From Phycisphaeraceae bacterium (GTDB taxonomy: Bacteria > Planctomycetota > Phycisphaerae > Phycisphaerales > UBA1924): 64,000 bases of DNA. Both the position numbers and the translations under genes were made by a program. The notes under the pieces are model-generated. The model saw only the letters and a list, made by a program, of their open reading frames with translations, did not search any database and was not told the origin of the DNA. The DNA lies in assembly GCA_021297895.1 (NCBI GenBank), contig JAJTHN010000056.1, positions 1-64,000 of the forward strand, in the 5' to 3' direction. This document shows, piece after piece, positions 17,789-26,765 of the stretch. Each line of letters opens with the position of its first letter. Within the stretch, counting starts at the first letter, position 1.

Positions 17789-19723
17789 TCAGCCGCCGAC
17801 CTGCCGCGCGATCTCGACGACCTTGCGGTAGTTGGTCTTGAAGAACTGTGTCGCCTGGATCTTGGCCCGAGTGCCGCGTTCGGGGTCGCGCCAGCGGCGG
17901 GTATCGTCGGCGATGGCTCGATAGTTCGCCTCGGTGAACTCAAGGGTTCGTCCATCGCGAAGTGTGTGCGGCGGGAGCGCGTAGAACAGCCGCTCCATCT
18001 CGGCGAGTTTCTCGGGCGGGAAGGCCTCGTTGCCGCGGGCCTGGTTCAGCGCGATCCAGGCTGCGCGAAGGTCATCGGACGTGTCGATGCCGAAGGCGCC
18101 CATCATCACGATCATGCCGTCGCGCCAGCCGCGGGTACCGGTATCGCTGGCAATCTCGAACGGATTGGTCTGATCGGCGAAGTGCTCGAGATAGGGCTTC
18201 GCGTACATATCGCGCCGCACGGGCATTCGGCGCAGGCGGTGCTTACTGGGGCCGAGCACGCGATCGTCGGCCTTAAAGGCAAACTCCGCCGGAACGGTCG
18301 GTCGCGCCGCGGCGTCGCCCTCGGATGCATCGCCGCTCGCGGCGGGGAACTGCCAGAGCGCTTGAGCCTCGACCGTCAGACAGAACTCAACGAAGCGGCG
18401 CGCAAGCTCCGGATGCGGCCCGCCACGAAGGATCGAGACGGGGTCGGCATCGATGTACACGGTGCCGGGCGGGTCGATGTAGCCGACGCGGGAGGTCGCG
18501 GCGGTCTCGCCGGGACGCATGATGGCCTGAGCCTGGCCGCGGCCGTAGAAGTCGATCGCAACCCCCGCCGCGGCGTCACCCTGGCTGACATCCTGCGGCG
18601 GAACGGTACTGGCCGACGCGAACCCGCGGGCGTTGGCGGAGATCTCGCGCAGGACGCGCCAGCCCTTTTCCCAGCCGTACGAATTGAGGATCGAGTCGTA
18701 GAGCGTCGCAACGGAGCCGGACTGACGCGGATCGGCCAGCGCGAGGCGATCGAGATAGCCCCACGCGGTCAGATCGTCAAAGCCATCGGGCTCGGGGAGT
18801 TGGAGTTCGGCGAGAATCGGGCGGTTGTAGACGATGCCGAAACCCGAAAGGGCCGAGCCGAACCAGTGCTGCCAGTCCTCGGGACGGTCTTTCGTGCGGT
18901 TATCCTGCCAGAGTTGGCCGGTGCCGACTTTGTTGGTTCCGTAGATTGCGTCGAGGTGATCCTGCGTGAAGGCCGGCGACGGCGCGGTGCTGATCCGGAT
19001 CTGGAAGAGCCTCTCGCAGCGGGCGAGGTCCAAGCGGGTTTCGACCGTGTCGGTGCCACCCGCTGCTTTGGCCAGCGCGAGTGGCCGGAGGCTCGCGGCT
19101 CCTTTAACCAGCGCTTCGGACGGGATGCGCAGGGTCAGAGATCGGCCCTGCCATGACACGCGCGCGTCGACCTGACGGAGAGTGCCGAGCGCATCCGGGT
19201 CGAGCGGCTCACGCGGACGGCCGATCGTGACAGTCTGCACGCCGGCGGAGGCAGGAAGCCGCGTGCTGACGGTCACGCCGCGAGAGCGGAGACGGTCGTG
19301 ATCGAACGTGCCGCCGCCGAACATGATGTCGAAGTTGGTCGAACCGGTCGCGAAACCGGCCTCGAGGGAGAATGCGGGGTCGAGCAGCCGACTCTCGTCG
19401 CTGGCGCGGGCATCGGAAAGCTGCCGCTGCGCCTCACGGACAAACATGGCCTCGAGCAATCGCAGGATCTCGGTCGTTCCGCCCGGAGCCCGGTAGTCGA
19501 TGGCCACGCCCTGACCGAAGTTCCGGCGGTGCCAGCGATCGAATGCCCACGCGAACTCATCACGGATCTGCTCGATGTGCGGCGTAACGACGATCAGCCT
19601 GAGAGTCGCCCCGCCCGCGGCCGCGCCGTCGGTACCGGCAACATCCGCCCGGCGCGCACGCTGAGCAAAGAACGGTACCGCGAGCACGACCGCAAACAGG
19701 AAGACGATGACATACTTGGCCAT
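17789..19723 (-). CDS. Extracellular solute-binding protein, orphan
   Basis: 644 residues. An N-terminal membrane anchor or signal (2-20, 'KYVIVFLFAVVLAVPFFA') is followed by a type 2 periplasmic-binding fold. Motifs are 'LRLIVVTPHIEQIRDEFAWA', 'GGTTEILRLLEAMF', 'FDIMFGGGTFDHDRL', 'GFGIVYNRPILAEL' and 'PDGFDDLTAWGYLDRLALADP'. This is the pattern of ABC-type substrate-binding proteins for Fe3+, polyamines or similar small ligands. It is about 250-300 residues longer than usual, with an extra C-terminal helical part (from about 490). No permease or ATPase gene lies next to it, so transport partner and ligand are unknown. The ATG at 19723 starts the hydrophobic anchor. Confidence 0.78.
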   Translation of the reverse strand: MAKYVIVFLFAVVLAVPFFAQRARRADVAGTDGAAAGGATLRLIVVTPHIEQIRDEFAWAFDRWHRRNFGQGVAIDYRAPGGTTEILRLLEAMFVREAQRQLSDARASDESRLLDPAFSLEAGFATGSTNFDIMFGGGTFDHDRLRSRGVTVSTRLPASAGVQTVTIGRPREPLDPDALGTLRQVDARVSWQGRSLTLRIPSEALVKGAASLRPLALAKAAGGTDTVETRLDLARCERLFQIRISTAPSPAFTQDHLDAIYGTNKVGTGQLWQDNRTKDRPEDWQHWFGSALSGFGIVYNRPILAELQLPEPDGFDDLTAWGYLDRLALADPRQSGSVATLYDSILNSYGWEKGWRVLREISANARGFASASTVPPQDVSQGDAAAGVAIDFYGRGQAQAIMRPGETAATSRVGYIDPPGTVYIDADPVSILRGGPHPELARRFVEFCLTVEAQALWQFPAASGDASEGDAAARPTVPAEFAFKADDRVLGPSKHRLRRMPVRRDMYAKPYLEHFADQTNPFEIASDTGTRGWRDGMIVMMGAFGIDTSDDLRAAWIALNQARGNEAFPPEKLAEMERLFYALPPHTLRDGRTLEFTEANYRAIADDTRRWRDPERGTRAKIQATQFFKTNYRKVVEIARQVGG

Positions 19724-19773
19724 GCCGCGATGGTATCGCCCACGGGCCACGGCGCGATGTCGTACAGTCCGAC

Positions 19774-20667
19774 ATGGCCAGTGTGCACGTTGCCCTCAGC
19801 ACGCACCGAACGCTACACCTCCGCAGGACGCTGCTGGGGGTGAGCGTGCAGTCTCGTCCCGCAACAAGCGTCATCGTGAGCGTGGACGGCGACCCGGACG
19901 ATGTTCGGCGGGTTGTTCGCGACGCGAGCGCGGAGTTCGGTCTGCGGATTGTTCTGACCATGCGGCCACATCAGGGGGTGTGCAGATCTGCGCAGGTCCG
20001 CAACAACGCGGTACGGGCGTTGCGTGATCCGCGCGCGGGTGTGATCACCCGCCCCGACGACATCGTCGTGTTCTACGACGGCGACTGCTGCCCGGCGCCG
20101 GATGCGCTCGAGCAGCACAGCCGCCTTCACGAAGCATCGGGCTCCCGCGGCGTGGTGCTCGGGCACTGGATCCCGCTGACACCGGAACAGACCGAGGCTT
20201 TCGATGAAGCCGCTCTGCGTGCCGGGAACTGGCCCGCGAAGGTCGATCCAAAACTGCTGAGCAAACTCGCCCACCGCGAGAAACGCTACCGCCGACAGAT
20301 GTTCCTGAAGCGAATCTGGCTCGAGAAGGCCCACAAGCCCAAACTCGCCAGCGGGAACTTCTCCGTTCGGCTCGGCGACTATATGAGCGTGAACGGTTTC
20401 GATGAGGGGTATGAGGGATACGGGCAGGAGGATGACGACCTCGGCCGCAGGCTGTACGACGCGGGCGTGCGTCCGATCGTTGGCGTGCGACAGTGCCTGG
20501 TGTTTCACCAGTGGCACGTATCGCGAGCCCCCACCGACTGGCACAACGCGCCGGGCGTCGTGCGGTTCAACGAACGCTATCGAGTACGTAGTGAACTCGG
20601 AATGGACCACCCGAAGAATCAGCCGGCGAGTTCGGTCGAGGTTTTTGAGCCCGTGCCGGTCGCGTGA
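19774..20667 (+). CDS. GT-A family glycosyltransferase with galactosyltransferase-type C-terminal motif
   Basis: 297 residues. It opens like a GT2 enzyme ('VHVALSTHRTLHLRRTLLGV'), has a metal-binding DxD-like 'VVFYDGDCCPAPDAL' at about 98-112, and a later block 'LASGNFSVRLGDYMSVNGFD'. That block and 'GYGQEDDDLGRRLYDAG' match the acceptor-side W/Y-G-x-E-D-D-D-L motif of galactosyltransferase-like enzymes. It probably transfers a sugar from a nucleotide donor onto a surface glycan; donor and acceptor are unknown. It diverges from the solute-binding protein across 50 nt. The next gene follows closely and its open frame overlaps this stop. Confidence 0.85.
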   Translation: MASVHVALSTHRTLHLRRTLLGVSVQSRPATSVIVSVDGDPDDVRRVVRDASAEFGLRIVLTMRPHQGVCRSAQVRNNAVRALRDPRAGVITRPDDIVVFYDGDCCPAPDALEQHSRLHEASGSRGVVLGHWIPLTPEQTEAFDEAALRAGNWPAKVDPKLLSKLAHREKRYRRQMFLKRIWLEKAHKPKLASGNFSVRLGDYMSVNGFDEGYEGYGQEDDDLGRRLYDAGVRPIVGVRQCLVFHQWHVSRAPTDWHNAPGVVRFNERYRVRSELGMDHPKNQPASSVEVFEPVPVA

Positions 20668-20717
20668 ATCACGGTCCGGAGTGTGAGGGTGCAGGCCGGC
20701 GAAAAAAGGAGGACGGC

Positions 20718-21386
20718 GTGGGGATCGATCTTGATGCATGGATACGTCGGCTGGATTCCGCGGTTGAGCGAGCGCGTGCCGCGGACCCGATGCCCGATTC
20801 GCTCGCAACGGCGGGTGATGAATTCGGGCATCGGCGGCAAATCGACCGGGCGCTGCTGGCCTGGCGGAGCCGCAACAGCGCGAGCATCGGAGCGGTCAGC
20901 ACGCTTGCAGCAACGAGTGCGATCCAGACCGACAACCCATCAACGGATGTGAGGCTCTTCGAAGCGCTCTGTGATGGCCACCTCGACATCGACGCATTGC
21001 TCGGACCGGGACCGACGCTCCTCGATTTGGATCTGCGCACGATCGAGGTCCAGACCGAGCGGCAGTTGATCGCGATGCACGCGTGCTGGGCGCTCTCCCG
21101 GGTTCGGATGCGCTCGGACTTGCGTACGCGGACGCTCGCGTCGGCACGGTGGTTCATCGAACACCTGCAGCCGGACAACGCGACGAACCATCCGTGGGCG
21201 CTGCATGTCTTTCTTCTTCTCTCTCATATCGACGATGCGCTCGCGGGCGAAGCGGAGCTGTACGCGGACACGATGCTCGTCAACGCCCAGGTAAGCCTTG
21301 GGCGTGCGGACCGGTTCAGCCGCGTGATCCTCGAGGACTGCGCGAGCGAACTGCGAGCGTTTGTCGCGGCGGAGCACGACCGCTGA
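20718..21386 (+). CDS. Unknown soluble protein next to a glycosyltransferase
   Basis: 222 residues, not recognised. The start is set by an excellent AAAGGAGG 5 nt before a GTG at 20718; the frame is open back to 20664, where a GTG overlaps the preceding stop. The protein is helical, rich in Ala, Leu, Arg and Asp, with no signal peptide, transmembrane segment or obvious motif. The spacing (50 nt) suggests co-transcription with the glycosyltransferase, so a role in the same process is possible but unproven. Confidence 0.7.
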   Translation: MGIDLDAWIRRLDSAVERARAADPMPDSLATAGDEFGHRRQIDRALLAWRSRNSASIGAVSTLAATSAIQTDNPSTDVRLFEALCDGHLDIDALLGPGPTLLDLDLRTIEVQTERQLIAMHACWALSRVRMRSDLRTRTLASARWFIEHLQPDNATNHPWALHVFLLLSHIDDALAGEAELYADTMLVNAQVSLGRADRFSRVILEDCASELRAFVAAEHDR

Positions 21387-21440
21387 GGTGGCCCGCCCGC
21401 CCGGACCGCCCCTTTCCAATCGCTCCGCCGTATCGCACCG

Positions 21441-22562
21441 TCAAAAGCCGCCGGCCATGGTGCCGACCTCACCTCGACGCAGGAACGCCTCGAGCGCGCT
21501 CGTATCCCCGAAGTTCGCCTGAGCGTCGCCCGTGAGATCCACCGGTGATGTCGACATCAGGTACAGATCCTCGATGCGGACCCGGCCGTCACCGTCCCGG
21601 TCAGCATTATTCACACCTGGAACTACAAGTGAGAACCGCGAGAAGAACTCCGACCAGATTCGCGGCGCGCTGCCGACCTGATACTCGTGAGTGCCGCCGA
21701 TGACTTCGGTCGCTCGGAACTCCGCGCCGCCTGAGCGATAGATCGCGGTATTGTGGGTGACGGTGACGACCGTGGAGCCCGACTGCGTCGTTCGCGTGCC
21801 GGTGACGGGGCGGGAGTCTGTCGCGTCGGGAGTTGCCGCGGCACCGTTCCAGCGAATCCAAAACTCTCGCTGCTGCTGATCCTGAACGATCCGTGACACA
21901 CCCGAGGTCACGATCGAATCTTCGCCCTTGCCGCGCCAGAACCAGACAGGCACCGGGCCTGCTGGCTTGCAGAACGACTCTGGGACTCCGTAAGCGTCGC
22001 ACCATCCGCCTGAGACCGGCGCGAACGCTGCGACGCTCCTCAGCCCGGCACCGGCGAACGTCGCGGTCATCATCGCGCCGCTGGAGAAGCCCGTCATGAA
22101 CACCCGCGATGAATCGGCTCGTTCGCTCGGCCGAGTACCGAGGTGATCGATGAGCGCGGCGAGGAACCCGAGATCGTCGCGGGCCGCGATGCTCGGCGGA
22201 GTGCCTTCGGGCACTGGTCCGCCGTCCCATCGCCACGCGTTCCAGATGCCGCTGGTCGGCGCGGTGCCCGGCATCGCGCCCGGGTAGATGATCATCAGGC
22301 GACTTGCGTCGGCGACCGCATTCCAGCCCGATGTGTTGGCGATGTTCTGCGGCGAACTGGCCCCCGGATGAAGCACAAGGACCGTCGGCAGAGACTCGCC
22401 GGCAGGCACCCCCACGGGTCGATACTCGACCCACGTGCGCTGGACAAGCCCTGTTCGCTCAGCAAACACGGCGGTCCGCACAACGCTCTGCGCATGAACC
22501 GCGGACGGGCCAGACATACAGACGGCCGCGACGACAACCCGGGCTCTGAACGATGCTCGCAT
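21441..22562 (-). CDS. Secreted PHB-depolymerase/feruloyl-esterase-like hydrolase with dockerin-like C-terminus
   Basis: 373 residues. A signal peptide (1-25, ending 'PSAVHAQ') and an alpha/beta-hydrolase domain of the LpqC/PHB-depolymerase/feruloyl esterase type come first. Motifs are 'PTVLVLHPGASSPQNIANTS' (oxyanion side), 'IIYPGAMPG', 'DDLGFLAALIDHL' and 'VFMTGFSSGAMM' with nucleophile Ser160. 'GGTHEYQ' probably supplies the catalytic His. The last ~60 residues carry calcium-loop sequence 'NADRDGDGRVRIEDLYLM' and 'DLTGDAQANFGDTSALEAFL', like a type I dockerin and unlike the GC-type modules elsewhere here. It probably cleaves ester bonds in a plant or algal polymer or polyester outside the cell. 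The ATG at 22562 starts the signal peptide. Confidence 0.85.
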   Translation of the reverse strand: MRASFRARVVVAAVCMSGPSAVHAQSVVRTAVFAERTGLVQRTWVEYRPVGVPAGESLPTVLVLHPGASSPQNIANTSGWNAVADASRLMIIYPGAMPGTAPTSGIWNAWRWDGGPVPEGTPPSIAARDDLGFLAALIDHLGTRPSERADSSRVFMTGFSSGAMMTATFAGAGLRSVAAFAPVSGGWCDAYGVPESFCKPAGPVPVWFWRGKGEDSIVTSGVSRIVQDQQQREFWIRWNGAAATPDATDSRPVTGTRTTQSGSTVVTVTHNTAIYRSGGAEFRATEVIGGTHEYQVGSAPRIWSEFFSRFSLVVPGVNNADRDGDGRVRIEDLYLMSTSPVDLTGDAQANFGDTSALEAFLRRGEVGTMAGGF

Positions 22563-22634
22563 AATCGCGAAACGCTCCAAACAGTCGAGTATTTCACCGC
22601 CGCATGCGATCGCGGTGTTGAAGTCCAACCGGGG

Positions 22635-23039
22635 CTATCTCCCCGCCCCGCCATCAACCTGATCCTGCCGAACGGAGATATACAGCCCCATCAGGTAAAA
22701 CACGGTCACGATGCCGAGCAGAGTGGTCGCCCAGCCGCCCTGGTTCATCAGAAACAGAGCGATGACGCCGACGCTGAAGATCAGCGACATGACCCAGGAG
22801 ATGATCATCTCGCTGGACGAGCTGGCCCGGAGCATTCGGTCGCTGACTCGCCGGACCATCGCCCCCATGAGCAGCATCGCGGCGTTGAAGCCCCCCCAAA
22901 TGATCGCCGCACCGGGCATCTGCGCCAGGAGAAGCACACCCATGCCGACGATCGCCACAAACACGCTCGCGACAAAGACGAACGTCGGTGAACGCCACAT
23001 CGGCTCGGACTGCTCGGACTGGTGAGGGTCAGCGACCAT
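22635..23039 (-). CDS. Small four-helix membrane protein, unknown
   Basis: 134 residues with four hydrophobic segments: 'FVFVASVFVAIVGMGVLLLA', 'AAIIWGGFNAAMLLMGAM', 'WVMSLIFSVGVIALFLM' and 'LLGIVTVFYLMGLYISV'. The family is not recognised. It lies 72 nt upstream of the esterase on the same strand and diverges from aspS. The start could also be the ATG 13 codons later ('MWRSPTF'), which would begin right before helix 1. Confidence 0.65.
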   Translation of the reverse strand: MVADPHQSEQSEPMWRSPTFVFVASVFVAIVGMGVLLLAQMPGAAIIWGGFNAAMLLMGAMVRRVSDRMLRASSSSEMIISWVMSLIFSVGVIALFLMNQGGWATTLLGIVTVFYLMGLYISVRQDQVDGGAGR

Positions 23040-23148
23040 CGGCCATTATTCGCTGTCTCGACGCGGGTCGCTCGTGGGCGAAGAACGCTTCCCATGCCGA
23101 GGACAGGACGATCTGCGAGCGCCGAGAGGCCACCCTACAGTTGGCCCC

Positions 23149-25050
23149 ATGTTTACGCGAACCCATACCTGCGGCGAACTTCGTGCATCCCACATCGGCC
23201 AGACCGTCCGGCTCAACGGCTGGGTGAACTCCTATCGCGATCACGGAAACCTCATCTTTATCGATCTGCGCGATCGTTACGGCGTGACGCAACTGGTCTT
23301 TGACACCGACGACGCCAAGAACGCCGGCGCCGCCGATGCCGGCGACAAGCACGCCCACACAGGCATGATGGGCGCCGCGGACAAACTCCGCAACGAGGAC
23401 GTGATTTCCGTCGAGGGCACGGTTCGCATCCGTTCCGGCGGCGAGAACCCGAAACTCGATACGGGCAAGGTCGAAGTCGTCGTCACGAGCCTCGTTCTGC
23501 TGAACAAGACCGAGAACCCGCCTTTCCTTCCCGATGTCATCGGCACACTCCCGAACGAGGAAGTTCGCCTGAAGTACCGGTACATCGACCTGCGGCGGCC
23601 CGCGATGCAGAAGATCGTTTCGACCCGGAGCAAGGCTCTGCAATCGGTGCGGAAGTACTTCGTCGACGCCAACATGTTCACCGAGGTCGAGACCCCCGTT
23701 CTCTACAAGAGCACGCCCGAGGGCGCACGCGAGTTCCTCGTGCCATGCCGGAATGTACCGGGGTCGTTCTACGCGTTGCCTCAAAGCCCGCAGTTGTTCA
23801 AGCAGATTTTGATGGTCAGTGGGTGCGACAGGTATCTGCAGATCTGCCGTTGCTTCCGCGATGAGGATCCGCGCGCCGACCGCCAGGCGGAGTTCACGCA
23901 GATCGACCTTGAGATGAGCTTCGTCCGCCGCGAGCACATCATGACCATGATGGAGGGCTTCGTCCGGCACTTCTGGAAGGACATGCTCGGCTACGACGTG
24001 CCGCCGATGCAGCGCATGACGTATCGCAACGCGATGGAGACCTACGGCATCGACCGCCCGGACACGCGCTACGGGCTGCACATCACGGACATCTCCGAGA
24101 TCGCCGCGAAGACCGATTTCAAGGTGTTCCGCGATGCTCTTGCCAAGGGCGCCGACCGCCCGCGGTTCAACTCCAAACGCGGCGTGGTCAAGGCCATTCG
24201 TGTGCCGGGCGGAGCCGAGAAACTCACGCGCAAGATCACCGACGGCTACAGCGATCTGGCCAAGCGCTTCGGCGCGGGCGGAGTCGCGACGGCCAAGTAC
24301 ATCGCCGACCCTGCGGGCGCGAAGTTCGACACGGGCTGCGCGAAGTTCCTCGAGCCGATCAAGGCCGAGCTTGTCGCCGCGCTCGGCCTTGAACCGGGCG
24401 ACACGCTTCTGTTCATCGCCGACACGTACTCGGTCGCAACCAAGGCGATCGGCGAACTCCGACAACAGGTGGCCCGCGACACGAACGTGGTCCCGAAGCC
24501 GGGCGCCGAGGGCGGACCGTGGAACTTCCTGTGGGTGATCGACTTCCCGATGTTCGAGAAGAACAAGGACACGGGCAAGTGGATCGCGATGCACCATCCC
24601 TTCACCGCGCCCCGCGATGATCAGCGTGACCTGTTCGTGAGCGCGAGCGTCGATGACGACGACACCATCGAGTCGATCGTCAGCGCCGGGTACGACATCG
24701 TGCTCAACGGCAGCGAGATCGCGGGCGGATCTGTCCGTATTCACGACCGCGACGTGCAGAGCAAGGTCTTCCAGCTCCTCGGTCTCACGCCCGAGCAGGC
24801 CAAGGAGAAGTTCAGCTTCCTCCTCGAAGCCCTGTCCTTCGGCGCGCCCCCGCATGCGGGCATTGCCTTCGGCTTCGATCGGCTCATCATGCACATCTGC
24901 GGCACGGACAACATCCGCGACGTCATCGCGTTCCCCAAAACGCAGGTCGGCGCGGACCTCATGACCCGCGCCCCAAGCGCTGCGACGCCCGCGCAACTCA
25001 AGGACCTGTTCATCGCCAGCACCTGGACCCCGGAGCCGAGCAAGGCCTGA
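23149..25050 (+). CDS. aspS: Aspartyl-tRNA synthetase
   Basis: 633 residues, bacterial-type AspRS. An N-terminal OB-fold anticodon-binding domain ('VRLNGWVNSYRDHGNLIFID') is followed by the class II core. That core has 'FTEVETPVLYKSTPEGARE', 'YALPQSPQLFKQ', motif 2 'CFRDEDPRADRQAEFTQID' and motif 3 'GIAFGFDRLIMHI' near 570. The GAD domain typical of bacterial enzymes sits at about 310-440. It charges tRNA-Asp with aspartate; whether it also charges tRNA-Asn cannot be judged by eye, and no gatCAB genes are in the window. The ATG at 23149 gives the family N-terminus 'MFTRTHTCGELR'. It is followed 12 nt later by a membrane protein gene on the same strand. Confidence 0.97.
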   Translation: MFTRTHTCGELRASHIGQTVRLNGWVNSYRDHGNLIFIDLRDRYGVTQLVFDTDDAKNAGAADAGDKHAHTGMMGAADKLRNEDVISVEGTVRIRSGGENPKLDTGKVEVVVTSLVLLNKTENPPFLPDVIGTLPNEEVRLKYRYIDLRRPAMQKIVSTRSKALQSVRKYFVDANMFTEVETPVLYKSTPEGAREFLVPCRNVPGSFYALPQSPQLFKQILMVSGCDRYLQICRCFRDEDPRADRQAEFTQIDLEMSFVRREHIMTMMEGFVRHFWKDMLGYDVPPMQRMTYRNAMETYGIDRPDTRYGLHITDISEIAAKTDFKVFRDALAKGADRPRFNSKRGVVKAIRVPGGAEKLTRKITDGYSDLAKRFGAGGVATAKYIADPAGAKFDTGCAKFLEPIKAELVAALGLEPGDTLLFIADTYSVATKAIGELRQQVARDTNVVPKPGAEGGPWNFLWVIDFPMFEKNKDTGKWIAMHHPFTAPRDDQRDLFVSASVDDDDTIESIVSAGYDIVLNGSEIAGGSVRIHDRDVQSKVFQLLGLTPEQAKEKFSFLLEALSFGAPPHAGIAFGFDRLIMHICGTDNIRDVIAFPKTQVGADLMTRAPSAATPAQLKDLFIASTWTPEPSKA

Positions 25051-25062
25051 TCGGAAGTGGTC

Positions 25063-25974
25063 ATGCCCGCAGACGCCGCGCAAAGCCCGATGCAGGAGGC
25101 CCGCGACGCGCAGAGCACGCTCGACGAAGCGATGCGCGCCGAGCGCGAGCTGCATATTCGCCACCCGATCTGGTACTGGGCGACGCTCGTCGGTCCGCTG
25201 CTCGTCTGGGCGGTGCTCTTTGCTCTTGTCCTCATCCGATGGGGCCCGCTCTGGGTCGTGAAGCTCGGCGGACTTATCGCGCTGATCGAGAGCGTCGCCG
25301 GACGGTTCATCATCCTGGTGGGCACGCAGCCGGGCAGCGCGTTCGAGTCGGTGTTCCTGAGCCCGGTGCAGTTGTTCGTGCTGGTGACGCTCGTCGATGC
25401 GACCATCTGCGCATACGCATGCTTCCACACGGGTTTCGTGTACAGGCTGCCGCGCATCGGCCCTGCGCTCATGCGTTACCGGCTCTGGGTCCGCGATCGC
25501 GTTCTGGCCAGCACCTGGGCCCGGCAGTCTGCCGTGCTGACCGTTCTGGCGTACACCGCCGCACCGCTCTGGTTCACCGGCGCGGCCCTGGGCTCACTGC
25601 TTGCGATGGCCCTCGGCATGAGCCGCCCCGCGGCATTCGTCACGGTGATGACCGGAATGACACTCGGCAACGCCCTGATGCTCCTGGCCGCGGACCTGAT
25701 CGCCAGCATGCCCGCGCTGCAGGAGATCAATCCATGGTGGCTCGTCGTCGTGGTTTGTCTCATGGTCGCGACGACATCCGCGGCCATCTTCGGGCTCTCG
25801 CGCTGGCGCAGCCGCTCACGGCCCGCGGCGGCCGTTGAAGGATCGTCCCACACGCCCGCCAAGGGCGTGGCCGCGGACTCTTCACCCTCTACGCCCGCGG
25901 CGTCGGCACCACCGGCACAGGCCAGCGATGCGCCAGCGACCATTGGGCAAACCACGCCGAAGCAGCCGGGCTAA
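25063..25974 (+). CDS. Membrane protein resembling the small multidrug export family
   Basis: 303 residues. Hydrophobic segments lie near 'YWATLVGPLLVWAVLFALVL', 'VQLFVLVTLVDATICAYACF', 'AVLTVLAYTAAPLWFTGAAL' and 'WWLVVVVCLMVATTSAAIFG'. The block 'LGSLLAMALGMSRPAAFVTV' with 'GMTLGNALMLL' resembles putative small multidrug export proteins, whose substrate is not established. The C-terminal ~50 residues are a Pro/Ala/Ser-rich tail. The ATG at 25063 has GGAAG 5 nt before it, better than the GTG two codons earlier. Likely co-transcribed with aspS. Its last 86 nt overlap the opposing SDR gene. Confidence 0.72.
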   Translation: MPADAAQSPMQEARDAQSTLDEAMRAERELHIRHPIWYWATLVGPLLVWAVLFALVLIRWGPLWVVKLGGLIALIESVAGRFIILVGTQPGSAFESVFLSPVQLFVLVTLVDATICAYACFHTGFVYRLPRIGPALMRYRLWVRDRVLASTWARQSAVLTVLAYTAAPLWFTGAALGSLLAMALGMSRPAAFVTVMTGMTLGNALMLLAADLIASMPALQEINPWWLVVVVCLMVATTSAAIFGLSRWRSRSRPAAAVEGSSHTPAKGVAADSSPSTPAASAPPAQASDAPATIGQTTPKQPG

Positions 25975-26698
25975 GCACCGGGATCCGCTGTCCTGAATTT
26001 TCGTCGAACTCGCCCTGTGCGGCGCGAGCGATGACCTCCGCAACGTCGCTCGGCGAGAGCGACTGATCCGCCGGAACCTCGCTGGTGTTGAACGCCGCGC
26101 GGAGCATTTCGGTCTCGACCGCTCCGGGATTGATGCTCAGCACACGCACGCCGATGGGCTCGCCTTCGCGCGCGGCGCTGAGCGTGAGCATGTCCATCGC
26201 CGACTTGCTCGCCGCGTACGCGAAGAAACCCGGAAAGGGATCGAACGAGGCCATGCTCGACACGTTGATCACGCGGCCGATGCGCGACGGATGCTCTCGA
26301 TGCTGCCGCTCGAAAATCGGCCACGCGGCGATCATCGCCGCCGCGGGCGCGAGCGCGTTGAGCCGCAGCGCTCGCTCGACATCGCCGGCGGTGGTTTGGG
26401 ACATCGGCTTGCGCTCACCGAGACCCGCGTTATTCACAAGAATATCGAGCCGGCCGAACCGATCGACCGCCCGCGCAACGAGCAATCTGGCCTGTTCCGG
26501 ATCGCTCAGATCCGCGCCAACGACCTCGATCAGTCCATCACTCGGGCACATCGCCGCGGTGTGCTGCAGTTCGGCCCGCCGTCGCGCTGCGATGACCAGT
26601 GCGAATCCGCGTCGGGACAGTGCTACGGCCGCTTGGCGTCCGATGCCGGAAGATGCCCCCGTGACGATCGCAACCGGTCGCTCGCGCATCGCGTTCAT
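25889..26698 (-). CDS. Short-chain dehydrogenase/reductase
   Basis: 269-residue classical SDR. Cofactor motif 'VTGASSGIGRQAAVAL' is at 11-26 and the NNAG motif 'ILVNNAGLGE' near 90. Catalytic Ser and Tyr-x-x-x-Lys are in 'VINVSSMASF' and 'FFAYAASKSAMDML'. The Arg-containing start of the cofactor loop ('AARRRAEL') suggests NADP(H). Substrate unknown. The C-terminal ~28 codons are encoded opposite the tail of the preceding gene; both reading frames look genuine. A second Met at codon 4 could be the true start. Confidence 0.9.
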   Translation of the reverse strand: MNAMRERPVAIVTGASSGIGRQAAVALSRRGFALVIAARRRAELQHTAAMCPSDGLIEVVGADLSDPEQARLLVARAVDRFGRLDILVNNAGLGERKPMSQTTAGDVERALRLNALAPAAAMIAAWPIFERQHREHPSRIGRVINVSSMASFDPFPGFFAYAASKSAMDMLTLSAAREGEPIGVRVLSINPGAVETEMLRAAFNTSEVPADQSLSPSDVAEVIARAAQGEFDENSGQRIPVLSPAASAWFAQWSLAHRWPVPVVPTPRA

Positions 26699-26765
26699 GG
26701 TGATTCATAGGCCGCGCCGGGAGGCGCCAGCGGTCCCGGCGATCGCGCGGATACCTTCACCAACC

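Noticed and set aside
23029-25428. 799-codon minus-strand open frame opposite aspS
   Set aside because: AspRS motifs on the plus strand are unambiguous; the antisense product has no recognisable fold.
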